A DNA stretch of 64,000 nt from Streptomyces sp. NBC_01198 (GTDB lineage: Bacteria; Actinomycetota; Actinomycetes; Streptomycetales; Streptomycetaceae). The translations under genes and the position numbers were made by a program. Of this stretch, positions 1 through 8,731 are shown in pieces. Numbering within the stretch: the first letter of the stretch is position 1; each line of letters begins with the position of its first letter. The DNA is taken from contig NZ_CP108568.1 in assembly GCF_036010485.1 (NCBI RefSeq), positions 4,719,001 through 4,783,000 on the forward strand, in the 5' to 3' direction. The notes below the pieces were generated by a model that was not told the DNA's origin, did not search any database, and saw nothing but the letters and a program-made list of their open reading frames with translations.

Positions 1-37
1 TGGGGTCGTCGAGGTCCGTGGTGGGCGACGTGGTCAC
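1..37 (-). CDS. Start of a gene running off the left edge (12 codons)
   Basis: A GTG start on the minus strand, 24 nt past the stop of the ABC exporter gene, opens a frame that stays open to the window edge (VTTSPTTDLDDP). A GAAAGG sequence lies about seven bases before the GTG. It is probably the next gene of the peptide/exporter unit. The visible part is too short to name a function, and the call rests only on position, ribosome site and an open frame. Confidence 0.4.
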   Translation of the reverse strand, partial: MTTSPTTDLDDP

Positions 38-60
38 GGCGGGCCTTTCGGTCGAGCGGG

Positions 61-2052
61 TCATACCTGGTCCGAGACGGCGGGCGGGGCGGGGTGGGGG
101 ATGGCCGCGGTCGGGGTGTACTGGGCGGCCTGGGCGTCGAACATGGCGGCGTACCGGCCGCGGGCGGCCATGAGTTCGTCGTGGGTGCCGTGCTCGGCGA
201 GGTGCCCGCCTGCGAGGACGTATATGTGGTCGGCGTGGCGGACGCCGGACATGCGGTGGGTGACCAGGACGACAGCCCGGTTCGGGGCGGCGAGGCGGTG
301 GATGCGGTCGAAGGCTTCGATCTCGGCTTCGGGGTCGAGGGCGGAGGTCGGCTCGTCGACGATGAGGACACCGTCTGCCTGTGATGTCGAACTGCGCCAG
401 TGCGTGCGGGCCAGGCCGACTTTCTGCCATTCGCCGCCGGACAGTTCTATGGCGCCGCGGAACATGCGGGCCAGCAGGCTGCGCAGGCCGTCGGGGAGTT
501 TGGCGATGACGGGGCCGGCGGCGGCGTAGTCGACCGAGGGCCCCAGGTCCTGGTCTGTTGCGGGGTGGTCGGGGCGCCCGAGGCGGATGTTCATCGCGGC
601 GGTCACGGGCCAGCGCTGGAAGTCCTGGGTCAGCAGGGAGACCCGCTCGAAGACCTGGGCGCGGTCGAGGCCGGTGAGGTCCGCCTCGCCCCAGCGCAGC
701 GCGCCGGAGGCGGGCAGCAGCATGCCGGAGAGGACCTTCATCAGGGTGCTCTTGCCGGAGCCGTTCTCGCCCACCACCGCGGTCACCGACCCCATCGGCA
801 GGGTCAGGGACACCCCGTCCAGGGCAGCGGTGTCCCGGTCGGGGTAGCGGTAGGTGACCTGGTCCAGAACGATCTCCTTGACCCGTTCCGGTACGGGCGC
901 CCCGCCGGACGGCAGTGTCCGCCGCCCGGCCTGGGCGAGGAAGCGGCCGTGGTCGCGGACGTAGAGGCTCTCCTCGTGGAGCTGGTTGATGTTCATGACC
1001 AGTGCGCCCAGGCTCGCCGAGCCGGTGCGCACGGCGATGACAGCGGTCCCGGCGACGGCGAGGCTCATGTGCCCGGCCGTGACCAGCCAGAACATGGCGC
1101 CGTAGGTCGCGGCCATGGCCAGGCCGGACAGCGCTGAGGCGACCCATTCGGTCAGGGCCTTGCTGGAGGCGAGGCGTTCTTGTTCGGCCTCCGCGCTCTC
1201 GGCCATGCGCTCGTAGCGGCTGAGGAGGAAGGGGCCGACGGCGTGGAGTCGGACCTCCTGGGCGGCGGTGCGTTCGGTGAGCAGGTTGCCGATCAGGCGG
1301 CTGGCCCGTACGTGCTCGATCCAGCTCATCACCGACACGTACCGCTCCTGGGCCACGCGCATGGCCCCCCAGCCGCGCGGGGCGGCGATGAGGATCAGCA
1401 GGGGCAGCAGCAGCGGGTGCAGTACGGCCAGGACACCGGCGGTGGTGATCAGCGAGATGAGGCCGTTCAGCGCCGCGACGCAGGCGCTGATCATGCGGCG
1501 GGCGGAGCCGGGGCCGTGCTGGGCGATGTCGACGAGGCGACGGAAGTCGGGGTCGTCGATGGCCTCCAGTTCGACTTTGGCTGCCGCGGCCAGGTACTGG
1601 GTGGTGGCGATCCGCTCCACCTTGGGCTCCAGCCGCCCGGCACGGGAGGTGGACCAGGCGGACAGGGCGGAGTTGACGACACCGACGACCGCGGCGGCCA
1701 GGAGACCGGGCAGCAGCGCGTGCAGCCGCTCGGGGGCGCTACCGGTGCCGGCGAGCAGCGCGTGCATGACGGCGTTGACGGCCAGCAGCCCGGCGGCTGC
1801 GGCGATGCCCTGGCAGATCTCGCTGACGCCGACCGAGAGCAGGGCACGCCGGTCGGCCTGCCACGCCATGCGCAGCGTGGCGCCGACGAGTGAGGGCATG
1901 GAGCGCAGCGCGGACATCATCGTCAGGTCCAGGCTCGCGTGCTCGTGCTGGGACCAGCCCATGTCGTAGCGCAGGGGCCCGCCGAACAGCTCGTGTTCGG
2001 CGTCGGAAACCTGCGGGTCGGCCATCGTGACCGGTCCGAAGAACCTCTTCAC
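61..2052 (-). CDS. ABC transporter, fused permease and ATP-binding protein
   Basis: A half-size exporter of about 663 residues with an N-terminal membrane domain and a C-terminal nucleotide-binding domain. The ATPase half shows Walker A (GENGSGKST), signature (LSGGEWQK), Walker B with catalytic Glu (VLIVDEPTSALD) and the H-loop histidine (LVTHR). Such proteins work as dimers in the cytoplasmic membrane and export peptides, lipids or small molecules. The GTG at 2052 is preferred because GGGAGG stands just before it; upstream in-frame starts lack a ribosome site. The 47-residue peptide gene ends 50 nt upstream and another gene starts 24 nt downstream, which suggests one operon in which this protein exports the peptide or its product. 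The family call is sure; the substrate is inferred from position only. Confidence 0.9.
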   Translation of the reverse strand: MKRFFGPVTMADPQVSDAEHELFGGPLRYDMGWSQHEHASLDLTMMSALRSMPSLVGATLRMAWQADRRALLSVGVSEICQGIAAAAGLLAVNAVMHALLAGTGSAPERLHALLPGLLAAAVVGVVNSALSAWSTSRAGRLEPKVERIATTQYLAAAAKVELEAIDDPDFRRLVDIAQHGPGSARRMISACVAALNGLISLITTAGVLAVLHPLLLPLLILIAAPRGWGAMRVAQERYVSVMSWIEHVRASRLIGNLLTERTAAQEVRLHAVGPFLLSRYERMAESAEAEQERLASSKALTEWVASALSGLAMAATYGAMFWLVTAGHMSLAVAGTAVIAVRTGSASLGALVMNINQLHEESLYVRDHGRFLAQAGRRTLPSGGAPVPERVKEIVLDQVTYRYPDRDTAALDGVSLTLPMGSVTAVVGENGSGKSTLMKVLSGMLLPASGALRWGEADLTGLDRAQVFERVSLLTQDFQRWPVTAAMNIRLGRPDHPATDQDLGPSVDYAAAGPVIAKLPDGLRSLLARMFRGAIELSGGEWQKVGLARTHWRSSTSQADGVLIVDEPTSALDPEAEIEAFDRIHRLAAPNRAVVLVTHRMSGVRHADHIYVLAGGHLAEHGTHDELMAARGRYAAMFDAQAAQYTPTAAIPHPAPPAVSDQV

Positions 2053-2101
2053 CGGGCGCCTCCCGCAGGCCAGTCGGTGGCCCGGTGGGACGGGCCGCGG
2101 G

Positions 2102-2245
2102 TCATGCCAGGTACCTCGTATCCGGTCGTGACCCACGGGTGGGCAGGGTGTTGCGGTCGGCGGTGGAGTGCAGGGTGGTGCCCGAGAAGGCGGTGGCGTT
2201 TTCGAACGCGGGATGAACGAGCGCAGGGCAGCGTACGGGATTCAT
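2102..2245 (-). CDS. 47-residue peptide gene upstream of the exporter, possible precursor peptide
   Basis: A short frame starting MNPVRCPALVHPAFENAT and ending in TRYLA, with GAGGAG six bases before the ATG and a stop 50 nt before the ABC exporter start. It has one Cys near the N-terminus, a middle rich in Ser/Thr/Asn and a C-terminal half with several Arg, Thr and Pro. There is no signal peptide or membrane segment. A small peptide gene directly before a peptide-type exporter resembles a ribosomally made, modified peptide locus, but no maturation enzyme is visible in this window; it may lie beyond the left edge. I do not recognise the sequence. Confidence 0.5.
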   Translation of the reverse strand: MNPVRCPALVHPAFENATAFSGTTLHSTADRNTLPTRGSRPDTRYLA

Positions 2246-2427
2246 GGGGGCTCCTCGGGTGAGGTGCGGACTGGTAATCGGGTAACGGGGGTTCTCCTGT
2301 CGCCGTAACGGGTGAAGGCGGGCGAAATCTAGAACCTGAATTCGAATGCCCGGCCTTCTCCTTCTGTGGTCGGGCAGGCGGGCTGTGATGCTGCGTTCGA
2401 TCACTCATGTGGGTTCCGGTACCTCCG

Positions 2428-2628
2428 TCAGGGGATTGCCTGGTGCCGCCTTCTGTCCCGCAGAAGTCGCTTCAGGTCGGCTTCGCCGAGGGTGACGGAG
2501 TCGGACAGAAACCGCTGATGGCCCGTGGGCATGGTCCCGGCACTGAGACCTGCGGCCCCGACCACCGCGCCGAGTGCGGATGCCCGCTCGGCGCTGGGGA
2601 TGGCTCTGGCGGGCGGGTGGTGCAGCAC
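2428..2628 (-). CDS. Possible small protein, function unknown
   Basis: A 66-residue frame with a GTG start and no clear ribosome site. The reading frame stays open upstream to 2692 with protein-like composition (for example DAARLDVYAAREVL) but offers no earlier start codon, so the start is unsure or the frame was once joined to something else. It lies just after the cysteine-pair protein on the same strand. The rest of the stretch 2246-2674 holds only leader or promoter sequence for the 47-residue peptide gene, including two copies of CCCGTTAC about 20 nt apart. I cannot assign a function. Confidence 0.3.
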   Translation of the reverse strand: MLHHPPARAIPSAERASALGAVVGAAGLSAGTMPTGHQRFLSDSVTLGEADLKRLLRDRRRHQAIP

Positions 2629-2674
2629 TTCACGCGCGGCATAGACGTCGAGACGGGCCGCGTCGGCGAGGGGC

Positions 2675-3352
2675 TCAAGCGGTCGGGTCGCTCAGATCGA
2701 TCACGGTGAAGTCGGTCAGAGTCATGAGGAGTTGGCTGGCCCGTGTCCAGGACAGGCGAGGGTCGCCCAGGCGGACGGCTGCGGCGTCGTACACGCGGGG
2801 GCCGGACAGGGCCGCCTGGTAGACGGTGCCTTGGACGCCGTAGAAGGTGAAGGCCGAGGCCCGCACAGCCACGTATCGGGCTCGTAGATGGACGCAGGAC
2901 CGTACCGCCTGGTGGGCGCAGGGGCGGCAGACCGGCGGGTGGGCGGTGTGTTCCGCTCCGGGCCTCAGGTCGTCGGCAGGTGTGTCGACAATCCAGAGCA
3001 CGCCGTCGGCGGTGCGGTCGGCCGGCCCGCCGCAGACCTGGCAACGGAGCCCCGCCATACACAACCGCTGCCGCAGACTGTGCACCTTCCCGTACTGGGG
3101 CACACCATGGCCGGGCTGGGAAGGAGTCCTGCTCCACAGAATCCCGTACGAGTCCCGGTCGAACGACCGCTCGTTCGCGTAGCCGATCCCCCGAAGGCCC
3201 CGACGAAACACCATCGGCATGTCCCCGTCCCGCTCCCCGCTCCACCGCGCGATGAACGGCACCGCGCTCCGCTGGGACCCGTGCGATCGCGCCTTGCTCT
3301 GGGCTCCGCCGAGCCTGTGCGTCGGCGTTCGTGCAACGTTTCGCGTGTTCAT
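2675..3352 (-). CDS. Conserved actinomycete protein with two Cys-x2-Cys pairs
   Basis: A 225-residue protein whose middle has the pairs CQVC and CRPC about 50 residues apart, a layout expected for a single structural zinc site. Other recognisable stretches are IARWSGE, GYGKVHSLRQR-like residues and ADGVLW. I recall similar proteins encoded beside small GHKL ATPases in streptomycetes, with no known function. The ATG overlaps the stop of the upstream ATPase gene (ATGA), so translation is probably coupled. A GTG at 3262 (VPFIARW) with GGAG before it is a credible alternative start, since the conserved part begins there. A regulatory partner role is a guess from the pairing. Confidence 0.7.
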   Translation of the reverse strand: MNTRNVARTPTHRLGGAQSKARSHGSQRSAVPFIARWSGERDGDMPMVFRRGLRGIGYANERSFDRDSYGILWSRTPSQPGHGVPQYGKVHSLRQRLCMAGLRCQVCGGPADRTADGVLWIVDTPADDLRPGAEHTAHPPVCRPCAHQAVRSCVHLRARYVAVRASAFTFYGVQGTVYQAALSGPRVYDAAAVRLGDPRLSWTRASQLLMTLTDFTVIDLSDPTA

Positions 3353-3867
3353 GGAAAGGGGCTCTCTCGTGGACGACGTAGATCGGCGGACAGGTGGAGG
3401 GACGTAGGTGAGCTTCCGACGCTGCTCTCAGAGAGGAGCGGTACCTCGGCCCACACGACCTTCCCCAGCTCCGGCTGGCAGGGGTAATGGCCCCATCGCG
3501 TGCTCAGACTTGCCACGAGGAAGATGCCTCTTCCTCCGGCCGCTTCGACACCGACCTCCTTCAACCGAGGGGGTGTCGGATCTCGGTCCCGTACCGAGAT
3601 CCGCACCATCGAGTCGGTGGCCTCCAGCACCAGCTTGACGGTGCTGACCGGCTCCGGGTTGGACGGGAGTGAGCCCGCCGCCGTCCCCGGGTGGCGGATC
3701 GCGTTGGTGACCAGCTCGGACACCACGAGGCGGGTCGTCTCGACGGTCTCCTCGGAGCACACCTTCCAGCCCGGCAGCACGTCCGCGACGTGCCGTCGAG
3801 CCGAGGCGGGCGAACTGGGCGTATCCGCCAACGTCAGGATGCTGATCAAGGGTGATGCCTGGGACAC
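3349..3867 (-). CDS. GHKL (anti-sigma-factor-like) ATP-binding protein
   Basis: A 172-residue protein of the small HATPase family widespread in Streptomyces. The N-box region reads LVVSELVTNAIRH and a later glycine-rich box reads GGRGIFLV, which together form the ATP-binding fold of anti-sigma kinases such as RsbW and SpoIIAB. There is no sensor, phosphoacceptor histidine or membrane segment, so it should act in the cytoplasm on a protein partner. The GTG start has GGGAGG seven bases upstream. The stop overlaps the start of the cysteine-pair gene, so the two are made together. It is divergent from the SDR gene. The exact partner cannot be read from the sequence. Confidence 0.8.
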   Translation of the reverse strand: MSQASPLISILTLADTPSSPASARRHVADVLPGWKVCSEETVETTRLVVSELVTNAIRHPGTAAGSLPSNPEPVSTVKLVLEATDSMVRISVRDRDPTPPRLKEVGVEAAGGRGIFLVASLSTRWGHYPCQPELGKVVWAEVPLLSESSVGSSPTSLHLSADLRRPRESPFP

Positions 3868-4101
3868 GATGTACCTCCCGGTCGGAGGGGAGCGTTCGGC
3901 TGCTGGCTCTCGACTCGTTCTCGATTCGGGTCGCCCTGCCCGGAGGCGAGGCGGATCGCCGGCACACGGACTGGCGACAGCCTCGCCGTAGACCCTTGAA
4001 GTGGTAGGCATCCACAGAACCGTCTCGGCACCGCTCGCAGCAGGGGCAACAGGGGGTGTAATCAAGCAGGCGGGGATGCAGGAAGGCACCAGGAGGAAGC
4101 G

Positions 4102-4917
4102 ATGTCCACCATCAGGGAAACCAGCGCAGCGGGTGGGCGGGGCGGTCGCTTCGAAGGGCGCCGAATGGTGGTGACCGGTGGTTCCCGTGGCCTTGGAGAG
4201 CAAGTGGTCCGGCTGCTGCTCTCCGAGGGGGCCGTTGTCGCAACCTGCGGGCGGACGGCCGATCACCTCGACGCCCTACGTGACGCCGTTGAGCCTGGCG
4301 ATCGACACCGGCTGGTCACGCGAGTTCTTGACCTCGTCGAATCTGGGGCTGTCGAGACCTTCGTCGCGGAGGCAGCCGACGAACTCGGCGGCCTGGACGG
4401 TGCGGTCGCGAGCGCCGGTGGAGCGCGGGGTCGCGGTATCGCCGAAGCCACGCATCAGGACTGGTCGACGACCTGGGAGATGAACGCGGGACACGCTGCC
4501 CGGCTCATCGGCTCGGCGGTTCCCCACCTGCGGGCCGCCGGCGGCGGGTCCGTGGTGGTGGTCTCGTCGATCTCCGGCTCCCGGCCGGGTCCCCAGGCTC
4601 AGTACGGGGCTGCCAAGGCCGCTCAGATCCACATGGTGTCGTCTCTGGCGCGGGAGCTGGGCGCCGACGGCATCCGGGTTAACACCGTCAGCCCGGGGTC
4701 GATGCTCATCCGGGGAAAGCGCTGGGACCGAATGCGGGAGGAGGACCCGGCCGCCTTCGACAGGTTCCGTGACGAGTTCCCCGGCCGTGAGCTGGTCGAG
4801 CCGCGCGAGGTCGCCGACGTGATCGCCTTCCTGCTGTCGGCGGAGTCCCGGGGGGTGACAGGGGCCAACATCCCCGTTGACCGGGGGCAGAACGCCCCTA
4901 CACCCGACGGGTACTGA
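4102..4917 (+). CDS. Short-chain dehydrogenase/reductase
   Basis: A 271-residue classical SDR. The Rossmann motif TGGSRGLG (about residues 25-32) binds NAD(P)H, and the catalytic Ser, Tyr and Lys appear as VSSISGS and YGAAK. The C-terminal part (GVTGANIPVDRGQ) matches the usual cofactor/dimer end of the family. AGGAGG stands five bases before the ATG. It is transcribed alone, divergent from the GHKL gene and convergent with the TPR-type regulator. Substrate unknown; SDRs of this form oxidise or reduce alcohols and ketones. Confidence 0.9.
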   Translation: MSTIRETSAAGGRGGRFEGRRMVVTGGSRGLGEQVVRLLLSEGAVVATCGRTADHLDALRDAVEPGDRHRLVTRVLDLVESGAVETFVAEAADELGGLDGAVASAGGARGRGIAEATHQDWSTTWEMNAGHAARLIGSAVPHLRAAGGGSVVVVSSISGSRPGPQAQYGAAKAAQIHMVSSLARELGADGIRVNTVSPGSMLIRGKRWDRMREEDPAAFDRFRDEFPGRELVEPREVADVIAFLLSAESRGVTGANIPVDRGQNAPTPDGY

Positions 4918-4927
4918 TCAGCGGACC

Positions 4928-6313
4928 TCAGGCCGCCTCGCCGAGAATCGGCCGAGCCTTCCGCTCGAAGTCACGCACGAGAGCCTCGGTCCGGCGAGGA
5001 GCGAGCCGGGACCGGAAGTCTCTGAGCGCCTGCACCGACCGCTCGCTGTGGACGTCTCCCAACTGGTCCAGCGCACGTGTCGCCGTTCCGATGGCCTCGT
5101 CCAGACGGTTCTGCTGGAAGAGGGCCGTCGCCAGTACGGAGCGGCTGATGGCCTGCCGGCGGCGCCGGTTGGCGTTGGCCCGCACGGACGCTTCCGCCAG
5201 GCGCTCCGCCTCCGCGGACTCACCGAGATCGCGGTGGACGAGCGCGGCCTCCGCTTCCAGATAGTGATGATCCAGATATCCGACCCAGCGGGACTCCTCG
5301 TCGGTCCCGCGGCTCAGGTCGAAAGCCGCGGTCGCGGCGACCAGGGAGCGGGTCGCCGGTTGTGAGTCGCCCAGAGCGGCGTGGCCACGGGCGGCCATCG
5401 CGTGCAAGCGCATCAGCCCGAGCGGACTGCCCGCGGACTTGGCTGTGGCGATCCCGGCGCGGGCAAGCGAGATCCCTTCGGCCGGATTTCCGAGGCTGGT
5501 GGCCAGGTGGGACATGCCGGCCAGGATCTGACCGCCGAGAACGCGGTCACCGCCTTCGGCACACAGCCGGAGGGCCTGGGTCATGTACCGCTGTGCCAGG
5601 CCGTAGTCGGCGGAGTCGTACGAGCACCACCCGGCCATCGCGGCGAGTTTGGCCGCGGACGTGAAGAGAAGGCGTCGCTGGTGGGGAGGCGTGCCGCGCT
5701 GTTGGAGCATCGGCGTCAGCTCTGTGCTCAGGTAATTCACGATGCTGGCCCGGACGCCGCCACCACCGAACCTGTTGTCCATCTCATCGAACATGCTGAT
5801 CATCGCCCGCACACGCTGCGCAGGGCCTCCGCCCGCAACAGCGGCCAGCCGTGGCGCCTGGTCCTCCTCCAGGAGCCAGAGCAGCCACTGGCGCTGGGGA
5901 TCCATCAAGGCCGTCGCCACGAACGGAACGGTCCCGAGCAGACTGCGGCGCGAGGTGTCGGTGGAGCCGAGCTCCGCGAGGATGTGCAGCGTTTCGGCCA
6001 CATCTTCACGATACGTCAGTGCTTTTGCTACGACCGGGCGTTGCGGCTCAGTGGGGAAAGCGAGATCGACCTGCGACACCGGGCGGCCGAGAAATCCCGC
6101 CAGGGCAGCGGCGATGAACTCCGGAGCCCGCCCTCGCGGGATCATGCCGACGAGCCACCAGGTGACGGACGCCTTGTCGTACCGCGACACCACGCCCTGT
6201 GCCCGTCCGAGTTCGTTGACCTTGCGGGCCAAGGCCGCATGTGAGCAACCGGCTTCGAGGATCGCCGACCCCAGTGCGGTGTTCCCGTCCGCAGGGCCTC
6301 TGTTCCTGACCAT
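4928..6313 (-). CDS. XRE/TPR-type transcriptional regulator
   Basis: A 461-residue protein with an N-terminal helix-turn-helix region (about residues 12-80, including SHAALARKVNELGR) followed by a long helical part with repeated A-x2-Y/A-L patterns typical of tetratricopeptide-like repeats (about residues 200-440). Proteins of this build are common in Streptomyces and usually control a neighbouring gene or a peptide- or nucleoside-related locus. It is divergent from the radical SAM operon starting at 6517, with a shared 203-nt promoter region, so that operon is the likely target. The two are expected to be co-conserved if this is right. Confidence 0.75.
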   Translation of the reverse strand: MVRNRGPADGNTALGSAILEAGCSHAALARKVNELGRAQGVVSRYDKASVTWWLVGMIPRGRAPEFIAAALAGFLGRPVSQVDLAFPTEPQRPVVAKALTYREDVAETLHILAELGSTDTSRRSLLGTVPFVATALMDPQRQWLLWLLEEDQAPRLAAVAGGGPAQRVRAMISMFDEMDNRFGGGGVRASIVNYLSTELTPMLQQRGTPPHQRRLLFTSAAKLAAMAGWCSYDSADYGLAQRYMTQALRLCAEGGDRVLGGQILAGMSHLATSLGNPAEGISLARAGIATAKSAGSPLGLMRLHAMAARGHAALGDSQPATRSLVAATAAFDLSRGTDEESRWVGYLDHHYLEAEAALVHRDLGESAEAERLAEASVRANANRRRRQAISRSVLATALFQQNRLDEAIGTATRALDQLGDVHSERSVQALRDFRSRLAPRRTEALVRDFERKARPILGEAA

Positions 6314-6516
6314 GTTCTGATGATGCCCTGTCGGTCACGCGGCGTCCCAGTCTTCGTACGGCGGGTAGCTGATTTACAACCCCTATGCAACCGAACAACC
6401 CTGACGACCCCTCGTCGGGAGCCTGTCCCCGCCCGAGACTGAGAACGCGGGGGCGAAGGTCCAGTGCTCCGGGGGATCCCGTGGCCTGAGGTAGCCCCGG
6501 CAGAGGGAGGGGAACG
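6314..6516. promoter_or_regulatory. Divergent promoter region between regulator and radical SAM operon
   Basis: This 203-nt stretch separates the start of the TPR-type regulator from the start of the radical SAM gene. The part near 6370-6410 is poorer in GC than its surroundings and could hold promoter elements. The plus-strand gene has GGAGGGG just before its ATG. No perfect operator palindrome was found, so control by the adjacent regulator is inferred from position. Confidence 0.45.
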
Positions 6517-8037
6517 ATGAGCCCAGTCGTGATCTTGGATTGCTTCACCGTCGAGCCGAGCGGCCTCGGTGTGCCGCCCTACCTGTCGACGTACGTCCGG
6601 AGCGCATGGTCGGCTCTGCGGCGGTCCCGGCCGGACGCAGACGCGCGTTACCTGACGATCGACGACGTCCGCTGGTGCCTCGCGGGCGGAAGGCCCGCTG
6701 TGGAGCCGCCGCAGAGCGATCCCCTGACGTACTCCGTCACCGCCAACCGCGACAACGCCATCCAGCTCCTGCGTGACGCCGAGCTGGTCGTCGTGGTCGC
6801 CGGTGACGCGGTGCCGTCCGTCCACCTGCACGCCGTGAACGGCTCGCCGGAGGAGATCGCCCGCGCCCTCGCGTGCGTCCGGGGCCGACGCTGCCTTCTC
6901 GGGCCGCTGTCGGCGTACGTGAACGACGCTCCCGCGCAGTACGCCGGGCTGTTCGACGCCGTGCACGCGGCGACCATCACGTCCAGGGACGTCACCCTGG
7001 GCAGCCGCCAGGCGGCGCCGTACGACCTGATGCGCGGAGACCGGGACGACTTCAGCGGGCTGGTCGCGCAAATGCCGTGGCGACCGATCGCCGAGCTGGA
7101 GCTGTACCGCGGGTGCACGCGCCGGAAGTTCTGCGACTTCTGCAACGAGCCGGCCAAGTCGCCGCTCGTCGCCTTCCGGGACGTCGAGGACGTCGTGGAG
7201 GAGGCCGCCCAGCTCTACGCGGCCGGAATCCGCAACTTCCGGCTCGGCCAGCAGACCTGCTTCTTCTCCTACCGCAACCGGGACGAGGAAGCGATCCGAG
7301 CACTGCTCGGCGGCATCCGGGAGCGTTGCCCGGAGCTGGAGGTGCTCCACATCGACAACGCGGACCCGCTCGCCGTGGCGGCCCCGGTCGGGGCAAGGAT
7401 CGCCAAGCTGGTGGCCGAGTACTGCACCGAGGGCAACTGCGCGCCGATGGGCATCGAGAGCTTCGATCCGGCCGTCGTCGACCGGAACAACCTCACGTGC
7501 ACCCCCGACATCCTGATGCGTGCCGTCCAGCACATCAACGAGGCCGGCGCAGGCAGCGGCCCCGGTGGACTGCCGAAGCTCCTGCCCGGCCTGAACCTGA
7601 TCTACGGACTGCCCGGCGAAACCCACGGCACCCACGTCGCCAACCTTCTGGGCCTCAGCCGGATCCTCGACGCGGGGCTCCTGTGCCACCGCACCAACGT
7701 CCGGTTGGCCCGAGCCTTCCCGGGAACGCCGCTGGCCGCCCTCGGCCAGCAGGATCCCCTGCCGTCCGCCGAGCACTTCGCCTCGTGGAAGGCGGACATC
7801 GACTTCGGCTGGGACCAGCCGATGAAGGAGCGCGTGTACCCCACCGGATTGCGCGTCCCGGGCCTGCACTCCTACTTCGTCGGCCAGGGCGGCACCTGGT
7901 GGCGGCGCCTGGGCTCGTACTCGATCCAGATCATCGAGCGCGACACCGCCACCCCCGTGGGAACCGTCGGCGACCTCACCGTCACCGGCCATGCCCCTCG
8001 GACGATCTATGGAGAGCGCTTTGCCGCAGCGGCCTGA
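6517..8037 (+). CDS. COG1031-like radical SAM enzyme
   Basis: A 506-residue protein. The N-terminal 170 residues form an alpha/beta domain, possibly related to cobalamin-binding folds. The radical SAM part starts with ELELYRGCTRRKFCDFCNEP: Cys200, Cys206 and Cys209 give a C-x5-C-x2-C arrangement rather than the usual C-x3-C-x2-C. The stretch around it (RGC..., CDFC, AGIRNFRLGQQ) resembles the uncharacterised COG1031 group of radical SAM proteins. GLNLIYGLPGET fits a later barrel strand. The last 50 residues (SYSIQIIERDTATPVGTVGD) look like a small beta domain. It heads an operon of nucleoside-type enzymes, so modification of a base or sugar is a fair guess. The radical SAM call is firm; the subfamily is moderately sure and the reaction unknown. 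Confidence 0.8.
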   Translation: MSPVVILDCFTVEPSGLGVPPYLSTYVRSAWSALRRSRPDADARYLTIDDVRWCLAGGRPAVEPPQSDPLTYSVTANRDNAIQLLRDAELVVVVAGDAVPSVHLHAVNGSPEEIARALACVRGRRCLLGPLSAYVNDAPAQYAGLFDAVHAATITSRDVTLGSRQAAPYDLMRGDRDDFSGLVAQMPWRPIAELELYRGCTRRKFCDFCNEPAKSPLVAFRDVEDVVEEAAQLYAAGIRNFRLGQQTCFFSYRNRDEEAIRALLGGIRERCPELEVLHIDNADPLAVAAPVGARIAKLVAEYCTEGNCAPMGIESFDPAVVDRNNLTCTPDILMRAVQHINEAGAGSGPGGLPKLLPGLNLIYGLPGETHGTHVANLLGLSRILDAGLLCHRTNVRLARAFPGTPLAALGQQDPLPSAEHFASWKADIDFGWDQPMKERVYPTGLRVPGLHSYFVGQGGTWWRRLGSYSIQIIERDTATPVGTVGDLTVTGHAPRTIYGERFAAAA

Positions 8038-8731
8038 GGGCACCCTCGCCCTGCTCGCGAGGCTTGACGAGGGCAGCAGCCGCACGGTCCGCGTCGGGGT
8101 GCTGCTGCCCTGGGCCAACGTCGCCGTCGAGACCGAACTCCCGCGCCTGGGCCTGACGCACACGGTCTTCCACCACGCCCGTCTCGTGCCGGAGTCACGG
8201 ACCACGGCGGTCGACGACGCCTTCTGGAACGGACTGCGCGAAGCCGCCGCCGGAGCGCTGGACTCGTTGTCGCACGTGCCGCTGGACGCGGTCGTCCTCG
8301 CCTGCACCTCGGCGGGATTCACCGGCGGTCCTGAGTTGCCGCCCGGCGTCATCACGGCGTTCGACGCCTTGGTCGGCGCCCTGGCCTCGGCCCGACTGGG
8401 GCGGGTCATCCTGGCCACGCCCTATCCGCACCCGGTGACCGCGGCGGAGAGCGAGGCTCTGAGCAAGATGGGCATCGATGTCCTGGCCCACGCGAGCCTG
8501 GGGCTCGATGACGGCTATCCGGCGGTCAGTGCGGAGGAAGTGCTGGCCCTGGTCAGCGCCCTGCCGGAGGGGGCGGTGCGGGCGGCTGACGCCGTCGTGC
8601 TGTCGTGCACCGGGTGGCACACCCTTCCGGTCGTCCGGGACGTGGAGCAGGCAACGGGTAAGCCCGTGGTTACGTCCAACCTCGCCATCGGGCTGCTGGC
8701 AGCCCGCATTTCCGCCGGAGCAGCCCTGTGA
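8009..8731 (+). CDS. Asp/Glu racemase-fold enzyme (arylmalonate decarboxylase / maleate isomerase group)
   Basis: A 240-residue protein with the two cysteines expected of this superfamily, Cys99 in LACTSAG and Cys200 in LSCTGW, and an N-terminal strand VRVGVLLPWANVAVETE typical of maleate isomerases and arylmalonate decarboxylases. These enzymes move a proton, isomerise or decarboxylate small acids through the Cys pair. The assumed ATG overlaps the radical SAM gene by 29 nt, and a later start is possible. The stop overlaps the next start (GTGA). Its substrate is not evident; in this operon it could act on a carboxylated intermediate. Confidence 0.75.
   Translation: MESALPQRPEGTLALLARLDEGSSRTVRVGVLLPWANVAVETELPRLGLTHTVFHHARLVPESRTTAVDDAFWNGLREAAAGALDSLSHVPLDAVVLACTSAGFTGGPELPPGVITAFDALVGALASARLGRVILATPYPHPVTAAESEALSKMGIDVLAHASLGLDDGYPAVSAEEVLALVSALPEGAVRAADAVVLSCTGWHTLPVVRDVEQATGKPVVTSNLAIGLLAARISAGAAL

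Noticed and set aside
2049..2408. Longer frames covering the 47-residue peptide gene
   Set aside because: The upstream starts lack ribosome sites; the ATG at 2245 has GAGGAG at the proper distance.
6142..8418. 758-codon minus-strand frame
   Set aside because: Runs antisense to the radical SAM and racemase genes and is rich in Arg/Pro/Gly without structure.
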